The notes beneath the pieces were generated by a model. The model made no database searches, had not been told where the DNA came from, and worked only from the letters and a program-made list of their open reading frames with translations. Below, piece by piece: positions 56,401 through 64,000 of a stretch of DNA of 64,000 nucleotides; the first letter of the stretch is position 1; each line of letters opens with the position of its first letter. A program made the position numbers and the translations under genes. Source of the DNA: Simmondsia chinensis (lineage: Eukaryota; Streptophyta; Magnoliopsida; Caryophyllales; Simmondsiaceae); assembly GCA_018398585.1 (NCBI GenBank), contig JAGTTD010000014.1, positions 23,001,387 through 23,065,386 of the forward strand, written 5' to 3'.

Positions 56401-59400
56401 CCTAGCATAGCATGTAGCTGTTCACTTCTTCTGACTGGAACAGTGGATGGTCTCCTCCTAATATGACCGAACTACCTCAAACGTTGTTCCCGCAATTTAT
56501 CCTCAATAGAGGCCACACCCAATTTGGCTCTTATGATGCCGTTCCTGATCCTATCCTTCCTTGTGTATCCACACATCCACCGCAGCATCCTCATCTCTAC
56601 CACCTTCATCTTTTGTGTATGATATTGTTTCATTGGCCAGCACTCTGCCCCATAAGACATAGCCGGTCTCGTTACCGTCCTATAGTATTTCCCCTTTAGT
56701 TTTAGTGGAAACTTCCTATCGCAGAGCGCCGCGGAGGCCGTCCTCCATTTATGCCAGCCTACTTTGATATGGTTGTAAACATCCTCATCAACTTCGCTGT
56801 TACGCTAAACCATGGAATCTAAGTATCTTAAACTCTCTTTCCATTGTAGGAGCTCGGATCCTATCTTAACGTCCTCTGTGTTAGGGGTGGTGGAGGAATC
56901 AAATTTATGTTCTATGTATTCGGTCTTGGATCTGCTGACTTGCAAGCCCTTCGATTCCAGTGCCCATCTCCACAATTCCAGCTTCTCATTTACCTCTTCC
57001 TGAGACTTCCCCACCAAAACTATGTCATCTGCAAAAAGCATGCACCAAGGCACCTCTCCTTGAATGTGACTAGTGAGCTCATCCATGATCAGAATGAACA
57101 GAAAAGGACTCAAGGCCGATCCTTGGTGTAATCCTCCTGTTACTAGGAAGGCTTCGGTCTCTCCTTCTACTGTGCGAATGCTAGTTTGTGCATCTTCATA
57201 CATGTCTCTAATAGCCCAGATATATGGCCTTAGAATACCTTTCGTTATCCAACACCCTCCATAGGATCGCTCTTGGCACTCTATCATATGCCTTCTCCAA
57301 ATCAATAAAAACTATGTGGAGGTCCATTTATCTTTCCCTGTATCGCTCTGTCGTTCTTCTTAGGAGGTGTATGGCTTCTATAGTTGATCTCCCGAGCATA
57401 AATCCGAACTGGTTCTTAGTCACCTCTGTCTGTTGTCGTAACCTCCTCTCTATGACCTGCTTCCACAACTTCAGAGTGTGGCACATTAGTTTAATACTCC
57501 TATAATTGGCACAATTCTGGACGTCGCCTTTGTTCTCATAAATCGGGACCTATGTGCTCTTCCTCCATTCGTTGGGCATTTACCTTTTGTAGCCTCCATC
57601 CGGTATGACAAGTTTTGATGTGTTCAACATCAAGCACCTTGTCCCTATTTTGGTGATGAATCCTCAGGAGAATTCGAGGGCGAATTCTCTCCAACCCCGG
57701 GAGGCTGATGCAGCTTGTACTTAGCTTGGCCGGATACTTGGCGGGTATGAGCTGGCGGGATCGGATACTCAGGATGCTATAGGACACAGATAGGAGTTAG
57801 AATTTGATTAGTATTTAGCTTTATTTGTTAAATTAAAATTTTGAATTATCTTTTAGAATTTTATTCTTATTCAAATAGCTCCTATGTATATACTAGAAGA
57901 AATCTAGAGTTTTTTTCATTCAATTTTTCATATTTGATTTTCCCTATTTTAGAGCCTCTTTTCTCGGGTTGTGAGAATCGAGCATATTTTCCTTTTGATT
58001 TTACTAGTAATTAATAAAATAAAAGGAAAAACGGTTAAATTCTTTCCGTTCCCACAAAAATTCCACTTCGCGCATTGCATCAACTAGGCTGTCCTATATT
58101 TCTCTCAAATTTCAAGTGGCAGTTGTGTGTTGTTGCTAGCTACATTGATGGCGGTGCAAATGGTTGTGATGATTTAGTAGGCAAAACGCATTGACTTAGT
58201 TTTTATGGAGACGTTGTTGTACTCCTTAAATATCCGAGTAATTCAAGTCCTAAAGGCACTTAATGCAAAGATAAATAATTGGAATATCAAAACATGCAAA
58301 GTAGGGACCACCTAACTATATTTGACTGATGTTAAAAAAATATAAAAAATAAAAAAAAAACTATATTTGACTGTAGTATTTTATGTTTGGACAGAGATTG
58401 TGGATTTTTTCTTTGTGGATACAACTCCATTTCAAGACAAGTATTTTGAAGAAAAAGATCACACTTATGATTGGAGCAGTGTGCTACCTCGAGAGCAATA
58501 TCTTTCCAATCTCTTGAAGGTATAATATCTCAAACATGTCATAATATCTACAAAAAGATCTAAAAGAGCATAATGAATATTGTGCATACAAGATGAGTAA
58601 CATGATTTTTTGGAAATAGCAAAAAAGGGTATCATATTTTGAAAAAAAGACTAAAAAAGACATTGACATTATCAATAGTTGCTATATCTTTCCAACTATC
58701 AAGTGATTTGCCACATCATCTTTCGATTGCTATTGCATCATTTTTGTCACTTATAATGAAGTTGATTTCCTTTTTTTTTTTCCAAAATATATTGCATATT
58801 TTTGTTCTTATTTAAACATGTTACTCTTGTTGTATGTATATTAAAATAAACAAATCTTAAGTATAATATATCTCCAAAGTATTTTTGCACCTAATTATAT
58901 AATGGGTTATCTTAGAAAAATTTGCAAATGTTTGTAATAGGAAGTGGATGTAGCATTGAAGAAATCAACTGCTACGTGGAAGATTGTTATAGGTCACCAT
59001 ACGATAAAGAGTGCAGGACACCACGGTAACACTGTGGAACTCGTTAGAAGCCTTCTTCCTATCCTCAAGGTATATGTACTTGTGAAAATTATTACTAATT
59101 AAACATACTGTTTAACTTATCAGTTCGATAACTATTTAAGAAGTTAGTGAAAATTCACTACATAAAACCTAAGCACGTTGTTTTATTTGTGGAATGACAA
59201 CTTCTAGTGTGCATTTACTTGTTGAAACATCTTTTAACCTTTTTTCTATTTTATTTTTCATATTTTCATGTCTGACTTTTGTTTTTCATTTGAAAATTCT
59301 AATGAAAATGGTTTAAATATGTAATTTGCATTTTCTTGTTCATGTTAAAATTGCCTTTTCCATTCACGGCACGGCAATGAGGTGGGTCGGTCTGGTGTGT

Positions 59401-60964
59401 TGGCATTTTGAAGGATCAAAATTGGAGGGACATACAACGTCATAATTGTTGTGTCTTGGCATGTCGATATTTTGGCCTTAGCAGATTTCGAGGATTGTCA
59501 AAAGAAGATCTTGACAATCTTTTATTCTTTTAGCTCAACTCGTGATATTTTTATTGTGTTGTGCTTGGCAAGGGTGCCGCGCCTAAACAAACCAAACAAG
59601 ATCCTTCCAAATCATCCTCTGATTGCTAGGACATGCATTCAACCTTTGTAAAACTAGTTTCTGCATTATTTTGTCCATTTAATCTTTTAGATGTTGTGAG
59701 TCTTATAGATTATGTCTGTCTTATAAATCTTATATTTTATTTAGATAGTGCATCAAATTTTAATTATAAAGAAAACCTATTATTGTAAATACACTCATGA
59801 GGCTCTCTTTGCACAGGCCAACAACGTGGATCTATACATTAATGGGCACGATCATTGCTTGGAGCACATTAGCAGCTCTGACAGGTAAACCAAATAGAAA
59901 ACAAGTCATTAAATAGAATATAGGGTACTTTTCCAAATTCACCTATTTAATTCACTTAATTTTAATAATGCTAGTTAGTCTATATATACTTCTATAATTA
60001 TAATGTTATCCAAAAATATTCATTCTTATTATCTTATCCTAATTATGCCATAATTTAGTCCCAGGTACTTTACAACCTAAATGCTCCAAAATGCTGTAAT
60101 TAGAAGGAATAAAGAAATTAGAGCGATAGAACAAAATAATGGGAATAAATATATCATTTGGACAACGTTGAAATATTTAAAATACTTTAGTTACTATAAA
60201 TTTACTCCATCAAAAGTAGATGTACTAAATTGATATATTTAATGAGATGCATAATAGTAAAGCCTACATTACCGCATACGTTACTTACAGCTGACATACG
60301 GAGTGTTAGGGATGTAAATCTGCTGAGTCGTCTCGCAGTCCAAAGTGACCGCTTGTTCAATGAAAGAGCTAAATTTGAGCCTCAATCTCGACAGAGTTTA
60401 TGAACCTAAATGTGTACAACTAAGCCAAGTTCGAATCTAAATGAGCTAAGCTCCATCCTAACCATGACTGAACGACTTCATATTTAGCCTAAATGAGCCT
60501 AAAAATGGGCAAGCCTAGCTCAAAGCATGTCGAGTTGGGTTTAAGCTCAACCAAACCCGAATCAATGACAGTCCAAGCTCTAGCCCAGAATTTTCAAACT
60601 CCACAAGCTTTCAATCAAACACAAGCTACAGCAAAAGTTGACCCTACTGGCCTTGGCCTTGACAAGTTCGACTCAATTGGGCTCTACTAATTCACACCTC
60701 AACTAAGCGTCAACTAATAAGTAACAATAATTTTGTATTAAATGGTGCAGTTCACTTCAATTTTTCACAAGTGGAGGAGGATCAAAGGCATGGAGGGGAG
60801 ATGTGAAGTGGTGGAACCCTGAGGAATTAAAACTTTACTACGATGGGCAAGGGTTTATGTCAGTCCAAATGACTCAAACTAAAATTCAAGTGCTTTTCTT
60901 TGATGTGTTTGTTAATGTGGTGCACCATTGGAGTTCATCCAAAGAGCTCTACAAACCTGCCTAG
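41438..60964 (+). CDS. PAP: Purple acid phosphatase (low molecular weight type), 5' end not found
   Basis: Six exons at 41438-41594, 49971-50078, 58395-58519, 58941-59069, 59817-59884 and 60751-60964 join in frame to 267 codons including TAG, all with GT-AG borders. They encode metal motifs II (TGDNFYDDG), III (LGNHDYRGD), IV (KIVIGHH) and V ([10 protein letters not shown]) and end in ELYKPA. Family members are about 330-340 residues. Roughly 70 residues are missing at the front: signal peptide and motif I (GDWG). The ATG at 41438 is an internal family methionine just after a good acceptor (GTGTAG), not a convincing start. The protein is a secreted or vacuolar binuclear metal phosphoesterase. 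Introns of 8.4 and 8.3 kb contain a MULE-like foldback plus LINE, a hAT element and gypsy-3. Without exon 1 this copy may be inactive unless transcribed from elsewhere. Confidence 0.8.
42803..44353 (+). pseudogene. LINE reverse transcriptase
   Basis: RT motifs are visible: [15 protein letters not shown] at about 42958-43005, [31 protein letters not shown] at about 43333-43380, [14 protein letters not shown] and the catalytic [10 protein letters not shown] at about 43607-43636. The C-terminal [12 protein letters not shown] lies at about 44168-44203. A frameshift near 43480, a TAG at 43601-43603 and a TAG at 44033-44035 disable it. It would have copied LINE RNA at nicked target DNA. Confidence 0.88.
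42803..45083 (+). mobile_element. RTE-type LINE, 5'-truncated, in PAP intron
   Basis: About 2.3 kb ending in the conserved 3' region (GCGTACATCCACCCC) and a short (TTG)n tail. It is flanked by 12-bp repeats TAGTGTGTAAGG (42791-42802) and TAGTATGTAAGG (45084-45095), one mismatch. It lacks the endonuclease domain. Confidence 0.85.
45365..46035. other. PAP intron remainder
   Basis: Degenerate AT-rich sequence with no coding signal or defined repeat ends. Confidence 0.5.
46044..49220 (-). mobile_element. Full-length hAT transposon in PAP intron
   Basis: The 3,177-bp element has terminal inverted repeats TAGTGGTGGCC at both ends and 8-bp target repeats CCTTTGAG (46036-46043) and CCTCTGAG (49221-49228), one mismatch. 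Both subterminal regions are GC islands of repeated GGGCC/GGCCC words (46060-46160 and 49065-49205) in an otherwise AT-rich region. It encodes a transposase on the minus strand. Confidence 0.9.
46560..48734 (-). pseudogene. hAT transposase (BED zinc finger, dimerisation domain)
   Basis: The N-terminal ORF 48273-48734 ends in a BED-type finger ([10 protein letters not shown], then [10 protein letters not shown] and LNRHILRCH). The main ORF 46945-48120 carries the catalytic region ([38 protein letters not shown]). The C-terminal 46636-46941 has the hAT dimerisation stretch ([21 protein letters not shown]). Lesions are an in-frame TAA after the first ORF (about 48273), a likely single-base loss near 48205-48215 and a TGA at 46942-46944. 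It is close to intact and thus fairly recent, but inactive as read. Confidence 0.9.
49229..49970. other. PAP intron remainder
   Basis: No coding signal. AT-rich DNA leading to the acceptor TGCAATGCAG at 49961-49970. Confidence 0.55.
50485..50865. mobile_element. Foldback MITE in PAP intron
   Basis: The left arm AAGTTTGGTGTATTACG is inverted at the right as ATATATCAAACTTTATG. It is related to 24305-24610 in NOP58 intron 1. A 24-bp internal direct duplication (CCACAAGCTTTGTAAAATAA) starts near 50511. Confidence 0.6.
50984..51578 (+). repeat. 5' LTR of gypsy-3, split by a SINE
   Basis: TGATGCAACCC...GCTACATCA, carrying the insert 51160-51363. A degenerate tRNA-iMet primer site (GTTAGTATTAAAGCTC) follows at 51579. 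Confidence 0.85.
51160..51363 (+). mobile_element. Chimeric retroposon: 5S rRNA 3' half fused to RTE LINE 3' end
   Basis: A 204-bp insert is flanked by a perfect 17-bp target duplication ATTCAAATAGCTCCTAT (51143-51159 and 51364-51380). Bases 51161-51228 match plant 5S rRNA from about nucleotide 40 onward with very few changes. They include the box A region (AGTTAAGCGTGC, 51171-51182) and box C (AGGATGGGTGACCTCCTGG, 51201-51219) of the internal Pol III promoter. Bases from about 51240 match the 3' region of the RTE LINEs here (GAAACAGCCTCT, GGCTGCGTATATCC, GAGGCACTGGGT). The layout is that of a 5S-derived SINE3-type element mobilised by the RTE partner. Confidence 0.88.
51600..52625 (+). pseudogene. 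gypsy-3 gag with zinc knuckle
   Basis: The capsid text includes [21 protein letters not shown] (about 51952-52015, part of it out of phase) and [14 protein letters not shown] knuckle [14 protein letters not shown] (CX2CX4HX4C) lies at about 52581-52622. Several shifts and stops break it. Confidence 0.82.
52680..53360 (+). pseudogene. gypsy-3 protease
   Basis: The active-site stretch [16 protein letters not shown] lies at about 52873-52920, followed by [17 protein letters not shown] and the flap-like region. The conserved [15 protein letters not shown] segment is frame-shifted (about 53078-53115). Confidence 0.8.
53370..54720 (+). pseudogene. gypsy-3 reverse transcriptase and RNase H
   Basis: RT text spans about 53590-54200, with catalytic [11 protein letters not shown] at 53936-53968. 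RNase H text spans 54360-54720 with [31 protein letters not shown] and KVADALSR. A duplicated phrase (ELLAK) near 53490 and 53560 results from the tail-only insertion, not from gene structure. Multiple stops. Confidence 0.85.
53499..53554 (+). mobile_element. Tail-only retroposon in gypsy-3 RT
   Basis: A 56-bp insert ending GACTTACC plus poly(A) lies between perfect 16-bp repeats GAACTACTCGCCAAAG (53483-53498 and 53555-53570). The GACTTACC-A(n) end is like known plant SINE tails. Confidence 0.88.
54760..57705 (+). pseudogene. gypsy-3 integrase, split by a LINE
   Basis: The core includes [38 protein letters not shown] and [17 protein letters not shown] at about 55163-55430. The C-terminal EYNKLT stretch lies at about 55790-55810 and resumes after the LINE at about 57586 ([13 protein letters not shown]). 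No chromodomain is seen. Confidence 0.85.
55856..57585 (-). mobile_element. RTE LINE, 5'-truncated, inside gypsy-3 integrase
   Basis: The (CAA)n tail at 55856-55877 and the conserved 3' end lie at the left. Minus-strand RT text runs through 56472-57300 ([51 protein letters not shown]). The matching uninterrupted gypsy text at window bases 85-110 in copy 1 shows the empty site, so the LINE came after the PAP duplication. Confidence 0.86.
57706..58082 (+). repeat. 3' LTR of gypsy-3
   Basis: 377 bp, TGATGCAGCTTG...GCATTGCATCA, then ACTAG. Closely similar to 208-584. Confidence 0.92.
58329..58359 (+). mobile_element. Tail-only A-rich insertion in PAP copy 2 intron
   Basis: A 31-bp A-rich insert lies between perfect 14-bp repeats ACTATATTTGACTG (58315-58328 and 58360-58373). 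PAP copy 1 at about 818-831 has the site once without the insert. Confidence 0.78.
60305..60720. repeat. Degenerate MITE-like repeat in PAP intron (copy 2)
   Basis: Counterpart of 3033-3400 with the same GAGCC/AAGCC-rich words, and few differences from it. Confidence 0.45.
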
Positions 60965-62960
60965 GCAATCTTCAGATCGACCGATATAGATGGTTCAGGC
61001 TATTATGCGGTGTCTCTTAATTTATTTTATCTGGGTTTTAATGGTATATATGTCGAAATTTTATTGATGTAGTATAGGGCTCCAATCTTGGAAGCTTGTG
61101 TAGAATGATGGAAATATTGGAAAGCTTGTCTACGAGTATAAAATTTATTTATATTTATTAAAACGTTGAGTATAATGTATTCATTATAAACTTTTAATTA
61201 ACTTGTGTTTAAAATGTGTTGTAGAAATATAGTTCATTAAACTGATATGTGTGTTGGAATTATTCCACAAAGTTAGCTTATATTGATTGCATCTATGTTT
61301 TCGCTTATAAAACAATTTAGATCTTGAATCGGTAAAACCCAATTTAATAAAGTGATCTTAAAGTATGAGTCTAGGTTTGTCTCAATTTATTGTGTATAAT
61401 AGTGTATTATATAATTTGCAGGTCAAATTAAAGATGTGCTTTGATGGGAAACATGTATATTATTCTAAATCTAGGCTTGGTTCCTTTTCTCCTCTTAAAA
61501 CCCTAGCTATAAAAGGTAAGTACGGAAAATAACTTGCCTTATTGGTGGTTATCTTAAAGAACTTTGTTTACACCCCAAACTCAAGGGAGTCGGGGTATAG
61601 TCGTTTAAGGATAAAAGGGCATAAGCTCTTCAAGTGGGGCCATGCTCGAGGCTTAAATGGCCTCTAAACATAACGGTATCTTGAATCCAACTGCGTGAGA
61701 GGTTAAAAACCCTTAAACTATTAATAGCTTTTCGTGATGGCTAAAAGGTTAAAAGGGGCTCTAGCTTGAGGGACTACCCAGTTCCAAGCTCAAGGCAGTT
61801 ATCTGAAACGCATATGAAGGAGCATAGACCTCAAGCATATCAAGAAGGAAGCGAGTCAACATGGGGCATCTAGAAGGACCTCAAGCACGTGTGTTTAAGC
61901 ACATCCAACATCATTTCAACGTGGGAAAAGAGAATGGAGACAGAACGTGGGGTAAATATGCCATTTTTTCAGGATGCAGCAAATGATAAAAGGTTGCCTT
62001 TTTTTTTTTTTGAGTAACCACTGCCTTTGCTCTGGAAATAAAGAGATTATTTTCAAATTGAATGTTGATTGTAACTTAGGCTTATTAATAAGAGAAACTG
62101 TTGCCATTGTAAATGGTCTAGCATCAACATCACAAAACTTCTTAAATTTATAGCACAGTTGTGCTTTCAACAAGGCAATACAATTCTCGGGTTTTAGGTA
62201 TGGACTCTCCGTTTTAAGACTTTTCCCACAATCGAGGAATTAAGATTTGAGTTATTAGTTTAAGATTTTGACGGTCATGTCTAGAGCTTGATTGCGTTGG
62301 TCTTAACACTGGTCTCATTGCTTAATGAGTTAGGTGAATTTCTGTTTTGAGTCATCATGTTAGGGGATTTGACGGCTAAGACTTGACCTTGATTGCATTG
62401 GTTCTAATCTAGTGACCCAAATACGGTCACTTCACCTAAATCTTGTCAAGCTTTAACCCATTTGAGTTATTATAATTCAAAGGAGCCAAGCTTAAAAATC
62501 TATAGACTCGGACTTGTAAGTGGACTGTTGAGCTCTTGAACTTGCCTCCATTCTGGTTCGTATCTTTTAATTTTATGAGGTAAGGTGTTTGTGGGCTCCA
62601 CTCCATCACCCCAACTTCCACTTGAGCCTGGTCCATATCCGTTTATTTTCTATCAAACCATTAAACTAAAAATCACCAAAAATATATAATTTAAGTCTCC
62701 TTAATTGGAGCAACCGTAGAATTCACATTATAATTGCAAATTGAAGTTGGTTTTACCAAAAGCATCAACCCTCTATCCAGAGGTGATTGATTGAAGCCAA
62801 ACACATGTGGTTCGTAAATTAGATTGGCTCCCAAGTTGCTGCGAGTCTTATTTTTGCATGTTTGTTTGATTTTGTACTAATAGCGACCGCACACACACAC
62901 TAAAACAGAAAAATGGAACAAACAAACTTGGAGAGCAAATAAGACCAAGTTTTAATTGGA
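60965..62960. other. 3' flank of PAP copy 2 and gene-free DNA
   Basis: Up to about 61850 it parallels 3646-4640. Beyond that no gene is recognised. A T tract lies at 62000-62011, and a poorly preserved repeat with 'TTAAGATTTGAGTT' and 'GACGGTCATG / GACGGCTAAG' phrases lies at about 62215-62420. Confidence 0.5.
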
Positions 62961-62984
62961 AAGAAGTATCAAGAGTCTGTTTGG

Positions 62985-63886
62985 TGTGATGTGGTGGCCA
63001 TGGATGCTTATCACGTGTTGTTGGGGAAGCCATGGATGGACCATAGAGGCACCATCCATGATGAAGAAGAAAACATGTTTGTCTTCGTCTGTGAGAGAGT
63101 AAAGATCAAGTTACTGCCAAAGAAAGTCACAACACCAAGTGAGACAAGGAACGAGAATCCGGCACTGGAAGAACAAGCCACAAACACAAGTGGTGATCAG
63201 GACTTGGCGGCAAACATAGTTGGCGCCACTCCAGAACAAGCTGCAAACGCAAGTGGCTATTAAGGCCTGACAGAAGAGAGAGTTGGCACTACCACTGAGG
63301 TCCCTCAACTTAAGAAGCCTATTGTAAGCACAACCAGCAAATCTGACTTGGCGGTATCAGAAGTTGGCACCACCAAAGAGGGACACCAACCAGAAGAGGC
63401 ACGCTAGGCTATAGAGGTTCTAGAGTCCAATTTGGCAGTAGAGAACGGGAGTAACCGAAGACAAATTAAGACTTACCAGTGGCAACTCAAGGGGCAACCA
63501 TTGACAAGCCAAAGTTAGGCGTGTTAGCTATGTTGTCACTAACACTGAAGGAACCTGTCCAAGAAGTTAAGGTTCACAACATTGCCTTACCAAGCGGGGA
63601 GGTGCACAACCGAATCAGCGTTGTGGTTCATTCGAACATCTGGCAACAATCGATGAAGCTACTTGCTAGAAGTTACATCCGGGGAAGTCTGAAAGGTGGA
63701 ATGACCGCATTGACACCCACAAGGGATGGGACTTGGCTGAGCTATCCGAGAGGCAAAGCAGACACGGTAAGGAGCTTGAAACCTAAGGGATTGAAGCGGA
63801 AGATAGGGAAGTTCCGAATAATAAGACTTATCTAGAAAACCCCACACAGAATTCGAGGATGAATTCTCTCCAAGCCGGAGAGAATG
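62985..63886 (+). pseudogene. Deleted gypsy element: protease end joined to 3' end
   Basis: DVVAMDAYHVLLGKPWMDHRG at 62985-63050 is the C-terminal retropepsin segment. A repeat-containing spacer follows with recurring (A)NTSGDQDLA and ANASGY-like phrases (63165-63260), then open text without RT or integrase. The end at 63845-63886 (GAATTCTCTCCAAGCCGGAG) matches the pre-LTR end of gypsy-3 (at about 185-207 and 57680-57705). Confidence 0.7.
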
Positions 63887-64000
63887 ATGCAAGAAGTAGT
63901 CCATCAATGGCGGGTCAACAACATCAGGTCAACATTTCCATGGCCAGGGCCTAAGCGGGGAAAGTTCAAGAGGAAATGGGAGCCCAGTTGGCATGGGCTT
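63887..64000 (+). repeat. Start of a 3' LTR, cut by window edge
   Basis: Begins TGATGCAAGAAG after the gypsy-type polypurine region GGAGAGAA. It shares the TGATGCA start with gypsy-3, but the following sequence differs. Confidence 0.6.

Larger units (their letters stand above)
50984..58082 (+). mobile_element. gypsy-3: Ty3/gypsy element in PAP intron, old, with three nested insertions
   Basis: LTRs start TGATGCA and end CATCA (50984-51578 and 57706-58082), with perfect ACTAG target duplications (50979-50983 and 58083-58087). Removing a 204-bp SINE and one 17-bp repeat copy leaves a 5' LTR of about 375 bp. The LTRs differ heavily by eye (roughly 15 percent), so it is older than gypsy-1 and -2. 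Internal order is gag, protease, RT, RNase H, integrase. A poly(A) tail-only insert (53499-53554) and a minus-strand LINE (about 55856-57585) interrupt it. Confidence 0.9.

Overview
This is a plant nuclear window, most likely from a eudicot with a repeat-rich genome. The DNA is AT-rich, the genes have many short exons with GT-AG introns, and the promoters are plant-type (telo-box, site II, TATA). About two thirds of the window is transposable-element DNA: Ty3/gypsy LTR elements with tRNA-iMet primer sites, an RTE-type LINE with (TTG)n tails, hAT and Mutator-like DNA elements, MITEs and SINE-like insertions.

The genic content is small and all on the + strand. (1) A complete NOP58 gene (8 coding exons, 24068-30501, 592 aa), the core protein of box C/D snoRNPs, has telo-box and site II promoter motifs. 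(2) The 5' end of a HASTY/Exportin-5 gene follows (promoter plus exons 1-2, 32450-34461); the remaining exons are absent. (3) A low-molecular-weight purple acid phosphatase (PAP) gene has six recognisable exons spread over 19.5 kb (41438-60964). Its introns are swollen by a foldback element carrying a LINE, a full-length hAT transposon and a full-length gypsy element. I could not find its first exon, which should carry the signal peptide and metal motif I. (4) A second copy of the last four PAP exons lies at the left edge (855-3645), preceded by the same gypsy 3' LTR and ACTAG target duplication. The PAP locus was therefore duplicated after the gypsy element had entered its intron.

Region by region: 1-4650 is PAP copy 1, 3' part. 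4690-5773 is a deleted minus-strand gypsy. 5776-20667 is a nest in which a hAT-like element holds gypsy-1 (itself interrupted by a long-LTR fragment) and a foldback element, and the foldback element holds a Mutator-like MITE and a second hAT-like element carrying gypsy-2. 20676-23700 holds foldback and degenerate repeats. 23700-30501 is NOP58, with small insertions in most introns. 32450-34461 is the HASTY fragment. 34630-41437 is a copy of a NOP58-intron repeat block, a truncated hAT with a tRNA-like segment, and a LINE remnant. 41438-60964 is PAP copy 2. 62985-64000 is a deleted gypsy relative ending in an LTR.

The observations I rate highest are: a short retroposon joining the 3' part of 5S rRNA (internal Pol III promoter retained) to an RTE LINE 3' end, flanked by a perfect 17-bp target duplication (51160-51363); the same-strand, phase-0 arrangement of the HASTY promoter and first 71 codons upstream of the 5'-truncated PAP exons, which could splice into a chimeric transcript; and several almost tail-only retroposition events with clear target duplications.
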